Assembly (NCBI GenBank): GCA_900618425.1 | Contig: UZAN01039771.1 | Coordinates: 45,791-109,790 of the forward strand | Length of the DNA stretch: 64,000 nt | Direction of reading: 5' to 3' | Origin: Echinostoma caproni | Lineage: Eukaryota > Platyhelminthes > Trematoda > Plagiorchiida > Echinostomatidae | Shown here: piece by piece, positions 23,641-34,440 of the stretch | Position numbering within the stretch: position 1 is the stretch's first letter | Layout of the letters: every line of letters begins with the position of its first letter | Program-made: the position numbers and the translations under genes | The notes under the pieces: generated by a model | What the model was told of the DNA's origin: nothing | Databases searched by the model: none | What the model saw: the letters and a program-made list of their open reading frames with translations, nothing else

Positions 23641-24974
23641 TGATATAGGAAACTGAGAACATTGCCCAGTAATGTAGACGCTTCTAAATCGCATTGTGTA
23701 TGGGTAATAATCAAACTCGTGCGACACCTTGACTTTCAACGCATTTGTTTCTCTCAAGGCGTAGCGTTCCGAACCTCATTTACTATACTGAATGGGATGT
23801 TGTCCTAAGTCGGATGCAACATATATGTAAGATTATCCAGGTACGCCTTTGTTTCTATTGGCCGAATGCCAATGAAGTGTGAGATTTCCCGATTTTGGCG
23901 ACGGTTCCCAGTGTATCCGTGGTACACCAACAAAGTCACAGTGAAAATAACTGTTTTCTGTTTGCCACTCTTCAAGTTTTTCCATGGAGTCCATCAACTT
24001 GACCGTCCATGAGAAGTTGCCAGCTAACGTATACGTGTGTCTAACACAGGGGAAGGTTTTCGATTACGTTCAAATCACAGCTGCTCGGAGGTAATCGAAT
24101 GAATTTGACATTGAACCTTACCCCTTCCAGAAAGTGCATAAATGGGATAAAATTATATATAATGATATCTAAAAGTTTCCTACCACCAACCTTATTTACT
24201 ATACAATAAATTAGGCTTGTTTTTGCATCAAAGCACTTGCACAAGTCAGGAACAGAGTAATCTGATTTACGTGCCTCTGGAACGAGTTGCCTCTCGGCTT
24301 CAACTATATGGTAAAATCTCTAGAATGCTCTATCCGGTTTGGGGGTGATAACAATACGAGCCGCACACACCAGGGTCAACCTTCGAAGGTCACGTTTTAT
24401 ATTACTTGGGCTATATTTTTAGTTCTTTCAGGATCGAACTAGAACGCAAGTGGTTTCCAGTCACATACTTTGACAATTTGTTAAGGCTATAAAATTTTGA
24501 GCAATAAGCTTATTTACTGTGAAATGAATAAAATATTTATCATTTATTTAGAATATGAGTTGACTGTAATAACTCTCTCATTTTACCAATAACCATTTAT
24601 TACCAAGAATAAACTTGCAATGTGCTCTGCACAAACTATTTTTTGTTTCAATTACGAGCTGTAAATTATGATCGACTACAAATTTTATCGCGGCAATCAA
24701 GGTCACACAAATTTAAACCGCAATACAAGAGAAATAAGAACAAAGTTGGAAATAAATATTCATCACTTCAAGCAGAGATATTTTTTCTTATAGGAGAGCC
24801 ATGCTGCACGAGCTCGATCAATGACTATATTTACCATTTGCAAATATTTCCATTATCATTCAACTGCTCAAGTTGGTGACACGTCTTCTGTTGGGTACAT
24901 TACATCTAAAATATTATCCTCAGTAAAGCCGAGGACTTCGTAAACTTCTGAGGACCTGCGCAGTGGCTCCTAAC
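23641..24974. other. Unannotated sequence between RTE and Gypsy elements
   Basis: AT-rich, with no recognisable gag, protease or reverse transcriptase fingers. The Gypsy element therefore lost its 5' part rather than continuing here. Confidence 0.45.
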
Positions 24975-25160
24975 TTCATACCTGAAGGATACAATCACCT
25001 GTTTGGGTCACATTGTTGGTGGAGATAAAATTAAACCGCTGCCCGAGAAGGCTGAAGCGATTCGAAATTTTTCTCCTACATAATCCAAGTGCCAATAAAG
25101 ATCGTTTTTGGTATTAGTAGAATAAGACGCAAAATTGGTACCGCACTTCGCTGAAAAGGC

Positions 25161-25742
25161 TGCCCCTTGTTCCACTTGGTAAGAAAGGACAGGAAGTTTA
25201 AGTGGACGCTAGAGTTGAAAACGGTCTTCCAAAAGCTAAAAAAAACTACGGCCTCTGAGAGATGTCTGAAAATACCAAACACTGTTGGAACCTACACTTT
25301 GGCCGTCGATGATGCCGACATTGCAATCGGAGCAGTGCTGTCATAACCGTCCGGATTAATTGAATATGTCAGCCGCCTGATCACACACGCCAAAAGGAAG
25401 TACTCGACCACTGGAACGGAGTGCCTGGCGATTGTATGGGCATTGGAGAAATGGCTAATGAATTTGATTGCGAATACTCTCCACATCGAGACAGATCACA
25501 AAACCTTGACGTGGTTGATGACGGCGCGCGACCCGAAAGGAAGACTGGTGCGATGGGTGTATCGTCTTCAGGAATTCACGTTTACCATCGAACATGTTGG
25601 CGGCAAAGATAACGGGATTCCTGACTGCCTGTCGCTTCCGATCAACGATGAAGGTGTTCCACTGGAGGCCATCCCAGGTTGCGGGACTAATTTGAGAGAT
25701 ATGGAAATTATTAAATATCGGAAAGAAGACGGCCTGGCGTGA
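25161..25742 (+). pseudogene. Gypsy RT thumb and RNase H domain
   Basis: A single frame runs from 25,161 with one internal stop (25,344). It begins with a KFKWTLELKTVFQKLKK block (the conserved connection after the RT). RNase H follows: TYTLAVDDADIAIGAVLS (first acidic residue), TGTECLAIVWALEKW (Glu), LHIETDHKTLTWLM (Asp) and EHVGGKDNGIPDCLSL (last Asp). All four acidic positions expected for RNase H are still visible. The frame then reads on to a stop at 25,740. Confidence 0.85.
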
Positions 25743-25769
25743 ACCATCTGTGAACATCTGCCGTCAAAA

Positions 25770-26890
25770 ATGAAGCCGGAAGAAACGCCACCAGAAATAG
25801 GAGAATTATTGAAGCTCTGGTACTACTTGCATTTGAGCAATGGGAGCTTGTGGGTTGAAGTGGACATGGAACACGGATTGAGATCTAGGGGACCGTCATT
25901 CATCCCAGCCGGTCTTCGCGAACGGGTGTTGAAGCTTCCACACGATGGAGCACACATGGGACGGCAACGAATTCTCGATTCATTACGGCGTCGCGTGTTC
26001 TGGCCAACGATGCGCCGGGATGTAGTTAAATACATCCGTTCTTGCCCCGAGTGCCAACATAATAAATACACGCCGCCATCAACACCGCCAATGCAACCAA
26101 TAAACACACAGAGAGTACTTCAAACCTGGGGACTGGATGTGTTTGAACCTCTGCCTATTAGTCCAAGCAAGAACAAGTACATTGTCGTAATGGTCGAACT
26201 CGTATCGCGCTGGGTGGAAGCGATACCAACCTCTGATCAAACATGAAATACGGTTGCTCGGATATTTGTAGACAGTGTGGTCGCACGATTCGGCATCCCG
26301 GAAAATGGCATTACCGACCAAGGATCGTGTTTACAATCCAAGATTTTTCGGGAGGCCTTAGACCACTGGAGCATCAAACAAACAAACACGTCCCCCATCA
26401 TACGCAGGCCAACGGAATGACTGAAAGTTTCAACAGAACAATAGAGGAATGGCTCAATAACCATCGCAGTGATTGGGAAGGAAGCCTACCGGAAATCCTG
26501 TTCAACTACAGAACCACATCTCATTCGACAACGAAAATACCACCCTACGAAACCATATATGGAAAGGAGCCCAGCACTCCTCTGGATGCGTTTCTCGGAA
26601 GATCTGGCGAACAACTTTCCACGAAGGAGCGAGACTAGCTGGAGACAGCAGCGGTTCAGAAAACCAGGCAGGCCCAGCAGCGCAACAAGCAGAGTACGAC
26701 AAAGAACACCAATCACAAAAGTGGTAGTCGTTCGTACCGGGACAGCTGGTAAAAGTTAAGAGCCAAGGCAGACCCGAAACAACGGGACCGGGGGCCGGAA
26801 AGTTCAAGCAGAGGTGGATGGGGCCATTCACTGTCCTAAAAAGGAAGAACGCCAGTTTTCGGATCAACCAGGGTCCTCAAGGGAGATGAG
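25770..26890 (+). pseudogene. Gypsy integrase, broken by one stop and frameshifts
   Basis: The zinc-binding module reads LPHDGAHMGRQRIL then RSCPECQHNKYTPP (H-x3-H and C-x2-C). The catalytic core shows all three acidic residues: TWGLDVFEPLP, GITDQGSCLQS and QANGMTESFNRTI. A stop at 26,244 lies between the first and second, and a frameshift near 26,395 between the second and third. Next come FNYRTTSHSTTKIPP and YGKEPSTPLDAFLG, a further frameshift, then KSQGRPETTGPG and RWMGPFTVL at 26,812-26,838, which corresponds to the GPY/F module found in many Ty3/Gypsy integrases. The core is conserved enough that the insertion is likely younger than the CR1 remnants. Confidence 0.87.
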
Positions 26891-26937
26891 TAAATGGTAA
26901 AGAATTGGAGCGGTAGTACACCCGCGACAACTATTTT

Positions 26938-26950
26938 AAAGGAGGGGTGA
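26938..26950 (+). promoter_or_regulatory. Probable polypurine tract (plus-strand primer site)
   Basis: The purine run AAAGGAGGGGTGA lies about 50 bases after the last recognisable integrase residue and immediately before TGTGATGT, the position of the polypurine tract that primes plus-strand synthesis next to a 3' LTR. The assignment is by position and composition only. Confidence 0.5.
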
Positions 26951-26951
26951 G

Positions 26952-27388
26952 TGTGATGTAAAGTGGTACAAAGAGGGCCCCGGCTAGCGAATGAACCAAG
27001 AATGGGACCCAGTGAACCAGACGCACAGGCGCAGCGGCTGAAAGTACTTCGAGGGACAATGTTGACTACTACCCCAAACGACGGAATCAACAATTACAGC
27101 CCACCAGATAATCCGCAGCTAGCCAGAAAGATATACACCGAATGCCATTACGTCGGAGCTGTCGATCAATGTATCCCGCACTACGATCAAGTCAAACCAG
27201 CCGGAACGGCACACGGAAGAAGACGCACGTGCTCACTGCTGACCAAAACCAGCAGGGATTGACCAAAAGAAAAAGACACGAATCATCCTGCCGAGCGGTT
27301 AAGAAATGAATGTATTTAATTGAACGCGTACACCGGTTGTTTTTGAATTAGATCAGTATACGTTTTCCCAGCTCGTTTTCTCGCTACA
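26952..27388 (+). repeat. Putative 3' LTR of the Gypsy element
   Basis: It begins TGTGATGT right after the polypurine tract. The end is set at TCGCTACA, giving TGT...ACA termini and about 437 bases. Composition changes from GC-rich to AT-rich near 27,300, so the true end could be nearer there. No second LTR copy was found in the window to confirm the boundaries. Confidence 0.35.
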
Positions 27389-30300
27389 ATATGCAGTCCG
27401 CTGTGACCAAACGGATGTTCTTCCCATGAGAACCATAGTACTGAGCTAGGATTCGGACATTAACAAAATTGGAGTAAATCGATGAATAACTTATCCATAT
27501 TGCGTTCAATGACTTTATATCCATACTAAGCTGTTCAGTTTAAACAATCATCATAATTCCCAGCCAATAAATTTAGATCATCAGCGACGCTAATGAAGGA
27601 AAATGTTGAGAGTTAACACTGCACCATCAACCGTATATATTTAATGTATCATTTAAAAGATACGACTCGATATATTTTTGGATCAGAAAAACCCCTAAAA
27701 ATTTACTTACTTTTGTTCTTTCGAAAAAAACAAAATTTATTCATGCCCCACAGTGTATTAGCACATAAATATTAGGTTATATTGGTTACTTGCCACCTTG
27801 CAGCCTGAGGCCCAAACTCTGCCACCAAGTCCCTAAGAAACTAATAACAGATCGATTGCAATATATCACGGTCTGCATGAATGAAACAGTTGCCTGTCAA
27901 CACTTTCTGCTGCATGACTGAGGACTGAAGTACCAACGTTTACACATATTTGCAAAGGAATAATGAGCACAGTACACGAACAAAGCTTAAACATTGAGGG
28001 TAAATCGTTTTAAATAGTGAAAAAATTGTAGAGTAGCAATCTCGGATTGGTTCATTCGATTTTTCAGAGACACTTAGCATTCTTGATGATCTTGGGTGAA
28101 AAAATTGATTTCACTTATTAATGAACAACTAAGAAGCAACGTTCCTGAAATGATCTTTTTGAAATGTCTCCAAGTACACGATTTGTAAGAAGTTGTAGAT
28201 GGTATTATCGATCATTTGTGAGCAATTGATATAATCATGGTCATTCTCTAGAATTTGGTTGGTGAACTTTAGGAAATTTCAACATTGAAGAATTTGGAGC
28301 ATGTTATGTAACGCGTTAAGAAGGCAGATTATGAACACGGTTGAATTTAACTCCGCTAGTTATATATTATTTTCATGGTTAGAATTTTTGATATATTTCT
28401 ATGGGGTCACTCACAAGATAATGTCAGATATGGGATGTAACATCTCTCTGCTTTGAACCTCACTAAATTTCTTCAACTACGTCTGCATCAGATTCCCCTT
28501 AGGCTTTTTCCAACGTTACCTTTCTTGATACTAGCTTTTCACTAAGTGAAAAAGAGAAGTACATTAAAATCAAGTGTTTACCATGAACAAGGTAATTTGA
28601 AACCAAAGCTAGGCCAGACGGATTCGTGATAAAAGCAGTTAGATCGAACCGAGGCCGGAAACGTGGTAAATATTTTTAAGCAAACCACCTTTTTGAGTGT
28701 AATACGATTGTTGGGACAAGTTTGCTACTTTCGTCGTTTGAAAATGCTGCTGGGGTCAAGAATTTGTGCTTATCCAAAATAACATTTGTGGGGAAAATTT
28801 TGATAATCACGTGAACAGAAAACCCGATGAAAGTATGACAAAATGCTGAGAACATGTTGAGCTATAACTGAGAAACTTATTTTTTTCTAACTTAAAAAAA
28901 TGCCAAATGTGTTTTCGAGGGTCGCAAGTCACGAGACATGAAAATATTTGTTTAAGGAATGAGTAACGTCAGGCACGTTTAGCACTTCGCCACCATTTGG
29001 AATTGAGTGTGGGTCGTGTGTACGTCTCAGTGAACCTTTTTGTTCATGCTTGTTTTATATTTTGCTTGTCATGCAGATTGTTTGTAAATCTATCTCCCAG
29101 ATAAAACATGTTGTCCGGTGTGTCTCCTACCTGTGCGTTGATAGTGTCTGTGCTGGGCTGCGTTTACGAGTTGGTTTGACCCCTCAAAAACGGTTTTGTT
29201 TGTGGCATTCTGAAAGCACAATTTGCACCAGAAAATCGGATCGTGTCAACCAAAATCACCATCCTGTCCTGTGGTACAAACTGATGGCAGTGGTGGGCTA
29301 AGTCCTGCATGTTAAGGGTTTAATGGAGAACCGGAACATATGCATTTCGTAAAATTTCCTTGTGAGTCAGGTAGGAAAGTTGTAAAACTTTGAAACCTTG
29401 ACAGACCTGTAAACGCTTGTGTATTTGCGCTCAAGAATAGATGCCTTATTCAGGAATTTGGATTCAAGAAATATGCTCATGAATCTACAGCCCCGTAATT
29501 GAAAAATTCCCACGGTGAGAATATTTTCATGCTTTTGAAATATCATGGGGCAATCTAAATAGTATCCAATGATGATACTCTTCGCCCATTAACTTCGCCG
29601 TTGTGTAGCCAGCTCTTTGACATAAGATATCTGAGCCATGGAAGAACTTACAGAATAGACCGAGGTCATGTGCATCAACGGGTTTACTTTGAAGCGAACG
29701 GATATTGCAAATGATGGTGGGAGAAATACACCTCTACTGTACATGTTTTTCAAGTAAGTTTAACTCCCAAACTCCTCCTTGTTTCCCACAACGAACGTGA
29801 GATTTTGTGAATTCGTTTCACTTTATTGAAGACATTTTTCCAAAAGCAGTAAATTACGACGTTGGTCTTACTAGTGTATCCAAATAAATTAGCGATTTCC
29901 CAAAGCCAAAGAAGGAGAACAACAATTAGTAAAAGCCCCATGAAAAAACAAATGAGTATGGAGTTAAAATATTTGAGATAATAACCGAAATGCATACGGA
30001 TAGGCGGGAATCATGAACTCAAAGGCTATCATTTACAGATAAAGGCAAATCAGAGTTCCCTGCGGTTTGCAGTTGATTTCTTAAACACAATGGCAGACCG
30101 GTAGATTGATGACCAAATCTTTCCACACGGTGTGTAATTCGGTCCCTCGTGTAGTGTATACGTGAGAGTTCGTGGGAGAGTATCGATTAATGATTATTTT
30201 AATTTACACGTCGCTCTGATCACATGGTTTAGCCTATAGAAAGGCATTCGGAAATACGTGAAACCAAGTTGAATTACAGTTGTTTACAGATTACGAGCGG

Positions 30301-31329
30301 TAGATAACTTAGAATATAAAACAGGTATTTTGCCCTAGGTATCAATAAGTCATCCAGTAGCCGTAGTTATGGTTACACAAAACAACCTAAATGCGTAAAA
30401 TAAAGGAAGCGATATTTTGGAAAAATATTATTAAATACCGTGCAGCGTGTTTATGAAAGCATGGACAACTTTACTGACCACGCCTAGGTTGTGTAATGTT
30501 TTCGAACACGTTTGACCAAACTACAGTTTATTTGGAGTGCTTTTCTACAGAATGTTCCAAACATTTTCTGTGTATCCAATATTCAGCTGTAAAAAAATCT
30601 GTTTATATTTTGTGGCTCTCTGAAGTCCTTTTTCGTAATTCATAGCCATCTGCAACTTGTACAATACCCTGCGTTGATTTCATCGGCTAAGCAATTATCT
30701 GTAAGTGTTTTAGCCCTCAAATTGTGCATTTTGTAGAGCACTGTGACCTGAAGCAAGAGCACCATTTGATTTATCACACCCATATGATTTACGAAATCCA
30801 CGAAGTGACATATATCTTCCGAACCGCATTTCCACAGGGCCTCTAACGGAGCCATTCTTTACAAAACTGTAGACATATTTAAAATGTTTAGGAAACAAAA
30901 ACGGATAGGTAACGAAAGACACACAAAGAAAGGGTGCTATTGTGAACCTTTGACCGACAATTGATGTTACGGACACAATTTTTAGTTCAACACAGGCCTT
31001 TGAATTTGGTCATGTCATTTTTTGCTATCGTTCGAGCTTTGGCTTTATTGTACCACACGTGACCTTTGAATATGCTCTCTTAATAATCACAGTGATTTTT
31101 TGTATTACCTACCTTGCGCTCATTTTAATTTCTATGCGATTAGCCGCGAAAGACTTCAACAACGCGTTCTTAAATGCTTTTGATCGTGTTGTGGGAATGA
31201 AGGTTAATCGGATAACCAAAAACTCAATTGGCAAACGGAGAAACCATGGTGCTGGCTGGAAAATTGCACTTGAGCACATAGGCCTGAAGACCATTGATTG
31301 TTCTATTATTTTTTTATCGAACGCCTACT
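27389..31329. other. Unannotated AT-rich sequence
   Basis: No gene is recognised. 29,050-29,300 is somewhat richer in GC and open on the plus strand (83 codons, Cys-rich) without known motifs. A plus-strand open frame at 31,059-31,421 probably covers the start of the CR1-like element that follows. Confidence 0.45.
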
Positions 31330-32760
31330 CAATTCTTTCTAAGTTATCGGACATTGTTTTCCCATTCACCACAGGGACTGTTACAAAATTTGTGCGTTAC
31401 ATTTTGAAAAATCTTGGCTGAAAGAATTGCTCCAGGACTTGGTTCAGATCAAAGGCTTCCATTCATTTCACGAAGACAAACCACCTGGAAAGAAAACAAC
31501 AACTGACGTCAACACATGTCGTAGTGTAACACGACCAAACGCGTATTTACTCAGTATTTACAAAATGTTTTTTGTATTACTGCAGAGTTTTAATCACGCT
31601 TTCTCTATTCTCTTCTCTTATTTTGCATGGTTATAATTAGCCTTTTTTCTTTAAACGCTTTTGTACTTTGGATGTGGTTGCTTATCTTACACATTCTATT
31701 TTATCCGCTGTAGACCAAAACCAGCAAATTGTTCATGTTTTTGGACTGAACAAGCGCGTTGAACTCCGTTGACAGAAACTTCCTATTGACAGTTTTACAA
31801 CATCGTAATCTCCCGCCACATCTTTTGGATTGGATGCATGACTATTTTACGTATCGACGTCAATTTATTTGTCTCAATAGCATTAGGTTTTCTCCTGTCA
31901 AATTAAACCAAGGTCTATTACTGAGAGTAATTTTATCCCCCTTTCTTTGCTCCTTTTACATCCAAAACTTACCAGTCACTCCAACTGCCTTTACATTCAA
32001 CTACGCCAATGAGATAGCAGTTAGCGGTGCATTTGACAACAACCTTTCAATCAACTCCCTTTCATCAGCCATAAGTCCCATATCTGAATGGTCAGATGGT
32101 GTCAACCATTCTGTAAACCCGAACAAATGCGATGATTCTTTGTTTTCCAAAAACCGTAGGCTACCAACACGTTCCGGATCGTCTGTTCCCAACATTTTAT
32201 TCAGTAAATAAAAAGTTTGAAGGTCTTTAAGCTTCAAATACCTTGGATGTTTTCTGTCTGCTGAACTCAAATTGTAATACCACATACAACAAACATTTCT
32301 TAAAGTTAGGAAGCCGACCTTTTGAATTTCAAGCCTTCGACATCTCAGTGTGCCATATTAAATCATTTCTTAATTTATTTTCTCGTGCGTTTTATACCAC
32401 TGAACCAAGGGCTCCCCCGTTATTTACCCTGATCTATTGTCAAAGGAGTTCTTATTGATCAGACGCTCTCTGAAAGGCATCCCAAAGTATGAGGCTGTAC
32501 CTTTTGAGGGGCCGGTCAACTCAGCTGTCAACGAACACCTTAAGGCGTGTGAATGCCTTTGTGACTCAGTCTTGTCTGATACATCACATCCTTTGCACTC
32601 AGTTCCTCTCACTCCATTTCCAAATAATTTGAACCTTCGTACACTCGCATCACAGATCTTTACAATACCGCTGTACCTGACTTTTCTCATTTGTTGGTTT
32701 CCAGGGAACGAATATCAAACATTCTAATGCACAGTTTCATTTAAATTTCCATGATGCAAT
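31330..32760 (+). mobile_element. CR1/Jockey-like LINE remnant (copy 2)
   Basis: Read across frames on the plus strand: TVTKFVRYILKNLG (linker before the RT), PNAYLLSIYKMF (RT motif 1), VLLQSFNHAFSI, DVVAYLTHSILSAVDQNQQI, then LD-stop-TSALNSVDRNFLL (motif A, one residue replaced by a stop at 31,747), NQGLLLRVILSPFLCSFYI (motif B), NYANEIAVSGAF (motif C), VNPNKCDDSLF, GSPVIYPDLLSKEFLLIRRS and DTSHPLHSVPLTP. These are the ordered blocks of a CR1-type RT, including the FPGL-like and H-P-L-H C-terminal blocks. The 5' boundary could lie as far left as 31,060. Confidence 0.83.
31741..32211 (+). pseudogene. RT palm of CR1-like copy 2
   Basis: One frame, open apart from the stop inside motif A, covers motifs A to D. 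Motif C, expected YADD, reads YANE at 32,002-32,013, so both catalytic aspartates of the box are replaced. The motif A aspartate remains. Confidence 0.82.
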
Positions 32761-34196
32761 TTTCTAAATCTGCTAGGTGTTCTTGATTCCTGCTCATAAT
32801 TTTCTATTTTCCATTTATCATATCTTTATACCCATTTTAACAGCATGTATACCAAAGCAGAAGTGATAACATTTTTTCACTGAAAATTCTGTGGACAACG
32901 CGGGAATAAATGGCACTCTTGACTATGGTCTTAAAGTGAAGGATTTGGATTTCGCTTGGAACACACACTATGTATTTGAATGTCATATAGGTATCGTTAT
33001 GCAAAATCACACATGTACTTACGCAATACTGTTCTGATCAGGCAACAGAATTCATGTAATACCAGTCATCAGACCGTGTAATAAACAGTCTCATCTTTGG
33101 TTCCGAAAACATAACCTCACATTTAATAATTCATCATGTATTGGTTATGGATCGCCATGTTCAATGAATCCTGAGGAACAATAGGCCATCAAGAAATGGT
33201 TGTTTACTGTACACAATGTAGGATTTGCATGTAGAACACTCTCTCGACTTCTTTGAACGCAGCGTATATATGAAGTTATATGGTGATAATGGGTAGGGTA
33301 TTTTGCCAGGAGTGATGTGATGTACACTGCTCAGAAGAAAAAATTGTAATCGACATTGAAAACATTGCGGAATAACTGAAAAAGCACCAAACTCACTAAC
33401 ACATCGCATTCTTTGTATTGTATTCTCCATTGAGCATCAACTAGCTCAGTTTCTAAAGTACTTCAATTTGCTCGACAAGAAAATCCAGAATGCTGATGGA
33501 AATATTGAACCACAAACGTTTTTTGTTCAGGATTAGTATCAACCTTTCTGGTTTTTTTCACTTTTGCTCAATGCTCATAACTATTTTCTTCAGATTCTTA
33601 CGAATGTCCAAGGAGCCAGTTGTTTCTGTCCGCGTGACTGAGTAGCTTTTACTTTGTGATTTTACTTAGGGCATTAATGGACTACTGAACGTTGACTCTG
33701 GAAGACTGTTTTTCAGGTGATTTTATTGTATAAGATGTGAACCGTACATACTTTCCACTCTAGTATGTAACGTTTACCACGAATAGTATACCTCAGCAAT
33801 AAAACATTAGTCAATGAAGGAGCACCTTGTTGGCATAAGAAGGAGCTTGAAGACAATTAGGTCTGACAGTTAAAAACATTATTCAAAATTCCTATAGATC
33901 AACAAAAGAGGCATCCTTAATTTGAATGAATTCAACAGGCAGCATTAAAACAAAAGAGATATAGTCAAACTCGACGGTGCCGCCAAATGTTTGCTAAAGA
34001 TGAATGGCTATTTTGCGTGGGATGCGTTTTCTTAAATTTATAGATCGTAATTTATCCTAGCAACTTTGTAGCTCATCGCCTACACCTTTCAGCAATTCTA
34101 CTGGTGAACGAACTCTGGCGGAGCCACCGTCTTCTTATTGTTTGTTTATACATTTGTTGTTACCATTGGATTATTGTACTGCAGCACAAATAAACC
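32761..34196. other. Unannotated AT-rich sequence
   Basis: Nothing recognisable. Two overlapping minus-strand open frames at 33,145-33,430 have no family motif. Confidence 0.5.
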
Positions 34197-34440
34197 GGAT
34201 AAACGTAATCTCTGCCCGCTCGTATCTTTAATTTCATGTTTCATTTTACTTCCTCTTGTTCAATAGGCAAAGATACAATTTCCAGGAAGGGGGAAGCGGC
34301 CAATCAAAGGGCTGCCATTCAACACACAAATGGGGCAAGTCCGGCGGTGGCGGTTGTGGTGAGATTCAAACACACATTCCCGGGATGATTGTTTGGTGAC
34401 ATTAATACCGGGCCACCAGCGCCGTGTATGTATTGTGTGT
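34197..34440. repeat. Dispersed repeat family, partial copy
   Basis: Shares with 3,225-3,410 and 49,500-49,712 the ordered blocks TTTCATTTTAC, CAGGAAGGGGGA, AAGGGCTGCC and GGCGGTGGCGGT. It shares GATGAT and TTGGTGAC and an adjoining CACCAGC/CTACCATG block with the 49 kb copy, so the similarity reaches to about 34,440. The tRNA-like end is absent. Confidence 0.62.

Larger units (their letters stand above)
24975..27388 (+). mobile_element. Ty3/Gypsy LTR retrotransposon, 5'-truncated, with probable 3' LTR
   Basis: The pol product can be followed from the last strands of the reverse transcriptase (CLGHIVGGDKIKPLPEKAEA at about 25,000) through RNase H, a zinc-binding HHCC module, the DDE integrase core and a GPY/F-type C-terminal module, then a purine-rich tract and a sequence starting TGTGATGT. 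That domain order (RT, RNase H, integrase) is the Ty3/Gypsy order. There are in-frame stops at 25,081, 25,344, 25,740 and 26,244, and frameshifts near 25,085-25,160 and 26,395. Gag, protease, most of the RT and the 5' LTR are absent. Such elements are known in flukes (for example the CsRn1 group), but I cannot assign a lineage. Confidence 0.88.

Noticed and set aside
26963..27262. Plus-strand 99-codon open frame after the integrase
   Set aside because: It lies in the putative LTR, has no conserved motif, and an envelope-like product is not supported (no signal peptide or membrane segment).
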